9,840 nucleotides of DNA. Source: an uncultured Eubacteriales bacterium. Its GTDB lineage: Bacteria > Bacillota > Clostridia > Oscillospirales > CAG-272. Location of the stretch: assembly GCA_934446485.1 (NCBI GenBank), contig CAKSEM010000047.1:1-9840 (forward strand), in the 5' to 3' direction. The notes below the pieces were generated by a model that searched no databases, was not told the origin of the DNA, and saw only the letters and a list, made by a program, of their open reading frames with translations. The translations under genes were made by a program, and so were the position numbers. Positions 5,837 to 9,840 of this stretch are shown here, in pieces. How positions within the stretch are numbered: position 1 is the first letter of the stretch; each line of letters starts with the position of its first letter.

Positions 5837-6586
5837 TCAGACCCTTGTCAGAACGACTACACCGTCGCCGGTAAGCGCCACAGTGTGCTCATAGTGCGCG
5901 GAAAGCGAGCCGTCGCGCGTCACGACCGTCCAACGGTCGGGGCGTTCATCGACCTCAAATGTACCGACGTTCACCATGGGCTCGATAGCAATTACCATAC
6001 CGCGGCAGAGCCTCGGTCCACGTCCAGGCGTACCGAAATTCGGAACGTTCGGATCCTCATGAAGATCGCGTCCGACCCCGTGACCGACGTACCGTCTGAC
6101 CACAGAGAAGCCGTTCGCCTCAACGTACTCCTGCACCGCATGACCGATGTCACCGATACGCGCGCCGGGTACGCCGGCTGCGGCAGCGCCGCGTTCAAAG
6201 GCTTCGCGTGTCACATCTATGAGACGCTGCGCCTCGGGTGAGATGCGTCCGACAGCGAACGTGTTTGCACTGTCGCCGTGGAATCCGTCCTTGTAGGCAC
6301 CGACATCGATCTTTACGATGTCTCCCTCTTCGAGGACGCGCCCACCGGGTATTCCGTGAATCACTTCGTCATTCACGGATATGCAGGCGCTTCCGGGAAA
6401 ACCGCCGTAGCCGAGAAACGAAGGTCTGGCGCCGCACTTCTCGATATGGTGACGAATACGCTCATCGAGCTGCTTCGTCGTAATACCGGGACGGACCATC
6501 TCTCCGGCGAGCGCCAAAGCCTCGCCCGTGATGCGTCCCGGCAGCGCCATCTGCCGTATCTCATCCTGACTCTTTACTATGATCAT
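5837..6586 (-). CDS. map: Methionine aminopeptidase, type I
   Basis: The 249-residue cytosolic metalloenzyme removes the initiator methionine from nascent proteins. It has the type I pita-bread fold without an N-terminal extension. The five metal ligands are visible: D94 (KIDVGAYKDG), D105 (HGDSANTF), H169 (YVGHGVG), E202 (IAIEPM) and E233 (HYEHTV). The substrate-site histidines H77 (DEVIHGIPG) and H176 (DLHEDPNVPN) are also present. ATG 6586 is preceded by GGGAGAGG (6592-6599) with 5 nt spacing. Length is normal for the family (about 248-264). It lies downstream of adk after a highly structured 174-nt gap and nearly touches the KOW gene. Confidence 0.97.
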   Translation of the reverse strand: MIIVKSQDEIRQMALPGRITGEALALAGEMVRPGITTKQLDERIRHHIEKCGARPSFLGYGGFPGSACISVNDEVIHGIPGGRVLEEGDIVKIDVGAYKDGFHGDSANTFAVGRISPEAQRLIDVTREAFERGAAAAGVPGARIGDIGHAVQEYVEANGFSVVRRYVGHGVGRDLHEDPNVPNFGTPGRGPRLCRGMVIAIEPMVNVGTFEVDERPDRWTVVTRDGSLSAHYEHTVALTGDGVVVLTRV

Positions 6587-6760
6587 ACTTTCCTCTCCCT
6601 TCGGTATATAGCGGATTCTCTGTCGCAGAGTGCTGCCGTTACCGACAGAGAGGGGCGGGCGCAGCTCCGCGCGGCAAAAGCCGCAGCGGCTGTGCTGTCC
6701 CGTCCGGCGCAGTGTAAACCGCGCCGGTTTCTGACTTGCCCTTCGGCAGAAATTTGTGTC
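6587..6760 (-). promoter_or_regulatory. Tandem stem-loops filling the adk-map gap (candidate structured leader)
   Basis: Four stem-loops occupy most of this 174-nt gap. In transcript order they are: 6728-6752 (TTTCTG/CAGAAA, 6 bp, with two further CC/GG pairs possible inside); 6704-6727 (10 bp, TTAC loop); 6662-6692 (12 bp with two small bulges, TTTT loop); and 6617-6651 (9 perfect bp, 17-nt loop). The first two touch each other. The second contains one wobble that is G-U in the minus RNA but A-C on the plus strand, consistent with a minus-strand RNA. No stem is followed by a T-run, so simple termination is unlikely. After the last stem come 17 unpaired bases and then the map ribosome binding site. 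There is no ATG in the gap on the minus strand, so no small gene. The role is unknown; a leader controlling map, or an mRNA processing or stability element, are possibilities. Confidence 0.55.
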
Positions 6761-7399
6761 TTACCCTTCGAGGGCTGCGGCGGTAAGCGCCGTCGTGTCC
6801 TCGAGCTTCTCCTGTCCGTGGACTATCTTCAAAAGTCCGCGTGACTCGTAGAAGGCCTTGAGCGGCTCCGTCTGTTCGTGGTAGATACGGAGTCTGCTGC
6901 GGACGACCTCCGGGTCGTCGTCGGTGCGGCGTGTGAGCTCTTCCCCGCAGGGGCAGACCTCGCCGGCAGGCGACGGCTTGAACTTCGTGTGGAAAGTGGA
7001 GCCGCACGTCTTGCAGACGCGGCGTCCCGCCATTCTTTCCATGATGTCCTCATCGTCCACCTCGATCGAGATGACGTCGGTGATCTCTACGCCGAGCTCG
7101 GCAAGCGCCTCAGCCTGAGGCACCGTTCTCGGAAAACCGTCGAGAATGAAGCCATGCTCGCAGTCGGGTTTCGCAAGGCGTGCCTTAATAATGTCGATTA
7201 CGACCTCATCGGGCACGAGCGCCCCCTTCGACGTGTATTCCTTCACTTTTTCTCCGAGTGGCGAGCCGGAGGCTATCTCCTCGCGGATAATAGCGCCGGT
7301 CGAGATCGCCGGAATACCGTACTTTTCGGAGATAATCTCCGCCTGAGTTCCCTTGCCGGCGCCGGGTGCGCCGAGCAGAATGAGATTGATCTTTCTCAC
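6761..7399 (-). CDS. adk: Adenylate kinase (zinc-lid type)
   Basis: From the GTG at 7399 the protein has 212 residues. It interconverts ATP + AMP and 2 ADP in the cytosol. It shows the P-loop GAPGAGKGTQ (10-19), the AMP-site segment ISTGAIIREE (32-41), DGFPRT (87-92) and RRTDD (157-161). The lid domain (about 124-160) has C129, C132, C149 and C151, so it is the long, metal-binding type. However, the second pair is CxC rather than the usual CxxC or CxxD, one residue shorter than in B. subtilis. GTG is preferred because GGAGG lies 7 nt upstream and homology starts there. An ATG at 7417 overlaps the secY stop as ATGA and would add MIGGSD, but it has only a weak AAGGG site. The gene is coupled to secY. 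Confidence 0.95.
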   Translation of the reverse strand: MRKINLILLGAPGAGKGTQAEIISEKYGIPAISTGAIIREEIASGSPLGEKVKEYTSKGALVPDEVVIDIIKARLAKPDCEHGFILDGFPRTVPQAEALAELGVEITDVISIEVDDEDIMERMAGRRVCKTCGSTFHTKFKPSPAGEVCPCGEELTRRTDDDPEVVRSRLRIYHEQTEPLKAFYESRGLLKIVHGQEKLEDTTALTAAALEG

Positions 7400-7406
7400 G
7401 TCAGAT

Positions 7407-7411
7407 CCTCC
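7407..7411 (-). promoter_or_regulatory. Ribosome binding site that decides the adk start
   Basis: GGAGG on the minus strand is 7 nt before GTG 7399 and lies downstream of the alternative ATG at 7417. Its ideal spacing to the GTG is the main reason to place the adk start there. Confidence 0.8.
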
Positions 7412-7413
7412 GA

Positions 7414-8745
7414 TCATTCAAGGAAACCCTTGTAGTGTCTCATGGTCATCTGAGCCTCTATCTCGCGGATCGTTTCAAGAACGACACCGACAACGATTAT
7501 GACCGATGATCCGCCGAATGCGAGCGAGCTGAGTGCACCGCTCGATGCTACATTCACGATGAGCGGGAGCACAGCGACGACTGCGAGGAGCAGAGCGCCG
7601 ATAAACGTGATCCTCGAGAGCACCTTCGAGATGTAGTCGGAAGTCGGGCGTCCCGGACGGATACCGGGAATAAAGCCGCCCTGGCTCTTGATGTTGTTGG
7701 CAACCTCAACGGGATTGAAGGAGATCGCAATGTAGAAGTATGCGAACGCCACGATCATGACGAGCGTGAGCACGGAGTAGAACCAGCTGTCGCTCGAGAA
7801 GAGGTGGTTCACGATGAAGTCCCACACGCCGCCGCTCTTCGGAGGAGCAAACATTGCAATCGTCTGAGGGATCGTGATGATGGAGTTTGCGAAGATTATC
7901 GGCATAACTCCGACCATATTCACCTTTATCGGGAGATTCGAGCTCTGACCGCCGTACATCTTGCGGCCGACTACCTTCTTTGCATACTGAACGGGGAGGC
8001 GTCTCTCACTGTTCGTCATCCAGACAATGAATGCGACCATAGCGATCGCTGCCACGACTGCGACGACGGAGATGATGATGCCGACCCACCACGTAAACGT
8101 ACCGGTCGAGCCGTCGGTCTTCGTGTAGGTGTAGTTCCCGCTTACCATCCTGATGATCGCCTCAACCATAGACGGCAGGCGTGAGATGATGTTTGCAAAG
8201 AGTATGATCGAGATACCGTTTCCGATACCGTTTTCATTGATCTTCTCCGCAAGCCACATGACGAGCGCCGAGCCCGCACAGTAGCAAGCGATGATAACTA
8301 CTGCCGGGAACCACCCCGACTCGGTGATAACACCGTTGGCAGCAAGAAGCCTGTAGTACCCGAATGCGGTCAGGAGGCCGAGAGCCACCGTCGTGTAACG
8401 GGTGTACTGGTTGATCTTCTTTCTGCCCTCTTCCCCTTCTTTCGAGAGTCTCTCGAGGTATGGGATCGCAACGCACAGAAGCTGCAGCACGATCGATGCC
8501 GTAATGTACGGGTTGATACCGAGCGCAAAGAGCGTTGCCTGGGAAAATGCGTTGCCTGACAGGATATTCAGATACTGGAATATTGAGCCGCTGGTCGTTG
8601 CCATATACGTGCTCAGGAGCTCCTTATTGAGGTAAGGAACCGGGATCGCCGTACCGACTCTGTAGAGAAGAACGACGATCATCGTGTAGATGAGCTTCTT
8701 CTTGAGGTCTGCGACCTTCCACGCATTTCTTATAGTTTCAAACAC
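7414..8745 (-). CDS. secY: Protein translocase subunit SecY
   Basis: The 443-residue integral membrane protein is the channel of the Sec translocon. It opens with MFETIRNAWKVADLKKKLIYT and shows about ten hydrophobic segments, for example near residues 17-37, 71-95, 118-136, 146-165, 176-196, 219-243, 276-299, 322-343, 376-400 and 408-426. Conserved motifs are GINPYITASI (76-85), NGIGNGISI (172-180), RRLPVQYAKK (248-257) and GGFIPGIRPG (356-365). The last two lie in the cytoplasmic loops that engage SecA and the ribosome. The start is GTG (8743-8745), directly after the rplO TAA, with AGGTGA (8751-8756) inside the end of rplO; translation is probably coupled. Its stop overlaps the alternative adk ATG. 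Confidence 0.97.
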   Translation of the reverse strand: MFETIRNAWKVADLKKKLIYTMIVVLLYRVGTAIPVPYLNKELLSTYMATTSGSIFQYLNILSGNAFSQATLFALGINPYITASIVLQLLCVAIPYLERLSKEGEEGRKKINQYTRYTTVALGLLTAFGYYRLLAANGVITESGWFPAVVIIACYCAGSALVMWLAEKINENGIGNGISIILFANIISRLPSMVEAIIRMVSGNYTYTKTDGSTGTFTWWVGIIISVVAVVAAIAMVAFIVWMTNSERRLPVQYAKKVVGRKMYGGQSSNLPIKVNMVGVMPIIFANSIITIPQTIAMFAPPKSGGVWDFIVNHLFSSDSWFYSVLTLVMIVAFAYFYIAISFNPVEVANNIKSQGGFIPGIRPGRPTSDYISKVLSRITFIGALLLAVVAVLPLIVNVASSGALSSLAFGGSSVIIVVGVVLETIREIEAQMTMRHYKGFLE

Positions 8746-9186
8746 TTAAATCACCTCGGCTGCGCCGCCGGCAGCTTCGATCTTCGCCTTAGCGGAAGCC
8801 GAGAAGATCTTTGCCTCAACGGTTATTTTTTTAGTGATATCGCCGTTGCCGAGCACCTTCAGACCGTCGAGCTCACGACGCACGATTCCGCAGTCCGTCA
8901 GAGTCTGCAGTGTCACGCGGTCGCCGTCATTGAAACGGTTCAGGTCGCTGACGTTTACGATAGCGTAATACTTTGCGAAGTGATTCTTAAAGCCTCTCTT
9001 CGGCAGCTTTCTGTACAGCGGGAGCTGGCCGCCCTCAAAGCCGGGGCGTACTCCGCCGCCTGAGCGGGCATTCTGTCCCTTGTGGCCCTTGCCTGCGGTC
9101 TTACCGTTCCCGGAGCCGGGACCTCTGCCGCGTCTCCAGGCCTTCTTTGCCGAGCCCGGTGCCGGTGAAAGTTCATGGAGCTTCAT
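8746..9186 (-). CDS. rplO: 50S ribosomal protein L15
   Basis: The 146-residue protein is L15, a late-assembly large-subunit protein with a long basic N-terminal extension that threads into 23S rRNA. Signatures are MKLHELSPAPGSAKKAWRRG, the glycine-rich RGRGPGSGNGKTAGKGHKGQ (19-38), and GVRPGFEGGQLPLYRKLPKR with the following GF. The globular C-terminal domain ends KIEAAGGAAEVI. ATG 9184-9186 follows AAGGAGGA (9194-9201) with 7-8 nt spacing. A pyrimidine-rich stretch upstream can pair with this site. secY begins at the next base after the TAA. Length is normal. Confidence 0.97.
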   Translation of the reverse strand: MKLHELSPAPGSAKKAWRRGRGPGSGNGKTAGKGHKGQNARSGGGVRPGFEGGQLPLYRKLPKRGFKNHFAKYYAIVNVSDLNRFNDGDRVTLQTLTDCGIVRRELDGLKVLGNGDITKKITVEAKIFSASAKAKIEAAGGAAEVI

Positions 9187-9193
9187 TCTTTAA

Positions 9194-9229
9194 TCCTCCT
9201 TACTTAATTTTGAATTATTCTTCGGAGGA
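9194..9229 (-). promoter_or_regulatory. Possible hairpin covering the rplO ribosome binding site
   Basis: On the minus strand TCCTCC (plus positions 9224-9229) lies 24 nt before GGAGGA (9194-9199), which is the core of the rplO ribosome binding site. The two can form six perfect pairs around an AT-rich loop and would hide the site. The stem is short and its use in the cell is speculative. Confidence 0.3.
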
Positions 9230-9233
9230 GGGC

Positions 9234-9413
9234 TTACGCCTTCTCCACTGTTACGAGGTGAGAGATCACCTTAACTTTACCGTCGAGCACCGGTCCTGCC
9301 TCGTGCACGATCGAGTCTCCGATCCGGCGCAGCCCGAGGGATGCTGCCGTCGCTCTCTGATTCGGCTTTGACGCGATGAGGCTCTTTGTGAGTGTTACCT
9401 TGACCTTTTCCAT
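9234..9413 (-). CDS. rpmD: 50S ribosomal protein L30
   Basis: The 59-residue protein matches L30, a small large-subunit protein with an alpha-beta fold. It shows VKVTLTKSLIASKPNQRATAASLGLRRIGDSIVH, where the LGLRRIG segment is the family hallmark. Two ATG codons stand side by side (9416 and 9413). GAGGAGG (9420-9426) is only 3 nt from the first but 6 nt from the second, so the second is chosen; the alternative adds a single Met. The binding site overlaps the rpsE stop codon (9425-9427), suggesting coupling. rplO follows after 47 nt. Confidence 0.95.
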   Translation of the reverse strand: MEKVKVTLTKSLIASKPNQRATAASLGLRRIGDSIVHEAGPVLDGKVKVISHLVTVEKA

Positions 9414-9419
9414 CATGTA

Positions 9420-9426
9420 CCTCCTC
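9420..9426 (-). promoter_or_regulatory. rpmD ribosome binding site overlapping the rpsE stop
   Basis: GAGGAGG on the minus strand shares bases with the rpsE TGA (9425-9427). Its spacing of 6 nt to the ATG at 9413, against 3 nt to the ATG at 9416, decides the start choice for rpmD. Confidence 0.7.
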
Positions 9427-9840
9427 AGCCGCGAAGCTGCTCAGTGCTGATGCCGCGGGTCTTTGCGACCTGTTCAGCAGTACGGAGCGATTTGAGTCCT
9501 TCGAACGTAGCCTTCACAACGTTGATCGGGTTGTTTGAACGGAGGCACTTGCTTCTGATGTTCTTGATGCCGGCAAGCTCAAGCACAACGCGCACGGTCT
9601 TGCCTGCGATGATACCGGTACCTTTTGCAGCCGGCTTCAGCAGCACCGTGCCGGCACCGAACTGTCCGAGCACCTCGTGCGGAATCGTAGTATCCTTGAG
9701 AGATACCTCGATCATATTCTTCTTTGCATCCTCGATTCCCTTGCGGATTGCTTCGGGAACCTCAGCTGCCTTACCGAGACCGTAGCCTACGTGTCCGTTC
9801 TCGTCTCCGACTACCATCAGAGCCGCAAAACGTGCAATAC
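9425..9840 (-). CDS. rpsE: 30S ribosomal protein S5 (5' end cut by the window)
   Basis: The frame stays open to the right edge, so the gene starts outside the window; about 137 C-terminal residues are present of roughly 165-170. S5 sits at the back of the 30S subunit near the mRNA entry tunnel and affects decoding fidelity. The visible part begins IARFAALMVVGDENGHVGYG. It continues through GKAAEVPEAIRKGIEDAKKN, GTGIIAGKTVRVVLELAGI and SNNPINVVKATFEGLKSL. This covers the end of the double-stranded-RNA-binding-like N-terminal domain and the whole C-terminal domain. An internal ATG at 9817 is not the true start, since conserved S5 sequence continues upstream of it. rpmD follows, its binding site overlapping the stop. 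Confidence 0.97.
   Translation of the reverse strand, partial: IARFAALMVVGDENGHVGYGLGKAAEVPEAIRKGIEDAKKNMIEVSLKDTTIPHEVLGQFGAGTVLLKPAAKGTGIIAGKTVRVVLELAGIKNIRSKCLRSNNPINVVKATFEGLKSLRTAEQVAKTRGISTEQLRG

Noticed and set aside
6605..6610. TATATA (minus strand) as a promoter for map
   Set aside because: There is no recognisable -35 box at the right distance; the upstream sequence is the stem-loop region.
6704..6727. Intrinsic terminator between adk and map
   Set aside because: The GC-rich stem lacks a T-run on the minus strand, and the plus strand has only three T bases before the sequence turns mixed.
6278..6844. Plus-strand frame of 188 codons across map, the gap and adk
   Set aside because: It runs antisense to two certain genes and through the stem-loop region, and its product is rich in Arg, Ser and Ala without any family likeness.
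7804..8184. Plus-strand frame within secY
   Set aside because: Its His/Asp-rich product arises from antisense reading of membrane-protein codons; no domain is visible.
1..9840. CRISPR arrays, insertion sequences, tRNA or rRNA genes
   Set aside because: No regularly spaced repeats, transposase reading frames, terminal repeats with target duplications, or tRNA-like folds were seen.

Overview
The window looks like a piece of a Bacillota genome, most likely class Clostridia. The coding sequence is moderately GC-rich, strong AGGAGG-type ribosome binding sites precede most genes, and three genes start with GTG. The gene order rpsE-rpmD-rplO-secY-adk-map-(KOW protein)-infA-rpmJ-rpsM-rpsK-rpsD-rpoA-rplQ is the classic end of the spc operon joined to the alpha operon. 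A small KOW-domain gene between map and infA is a Gram-positive trait. rpsD inside the alpha operon, rather than on its own as in Bacillus subtilis, favours Clostridia. The species cannot be named from this sequence.

Layout. Positions 1-77 (plus strand) may hold the last codons of an unknown gene. Positions 107-1960 (plus) encode a full-length but divergent 1-deoxy-D-xylulose-5-phosphate synthase (DXS) family enzyme. A perfect 19-bp inverted repeat at 1981-2024 separates it from the convergent ribosomal-protein operon and is a good intrinsic terminator for the minus-strand transcript. From 2037 to the right edge, everything is one minus-strand gene train, read from high to low coordinates. 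It runs rpsE (cut by the window edge), rpmD, rplO, secY, adk, map, KOW protein, infA, rpmJ, rpsM, rpsK, rpsD, rpoA and rplQ. Most junctions are tight: secY starts directly after the rplO stop, several stops overlap the next ribosome binding site, and map and the KOW gene are 4 nt apart. No gene-free stretch exceeds 300 bases.

Together these genes supply ribosomal proteins of both subunits (S5, L30, L15, L36, S13, S11, S4, L17), initiation factor IF-1, the RNA polymerase alpha subunit, the SecY translocon channel, adenylate kinase and methionine aminopeptidase. This is core gene-expression machinery, and I see no mobile element, CRISPR array, defence system, tRNA or rRNA.

Three things deserve a second look. 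First, the DXS-like enzyme keeps the thiamine diphosphate site but has changed three residues that line the substrate pocket in characterised DXS. Second, the only two large gaps in the operon, adk-map (about 174 nt) and rpsD-rpoA (about 200 nt), are densely filled with stem-loops. The single wobble pair in each of three of these stems is valid only in the minus-strand RNA, which suggests structured leader elements. Third, the adenylate kinase lid has an unusual CxxC/CxC zinc-site spacing. No wholly new multi-gene system is visible.
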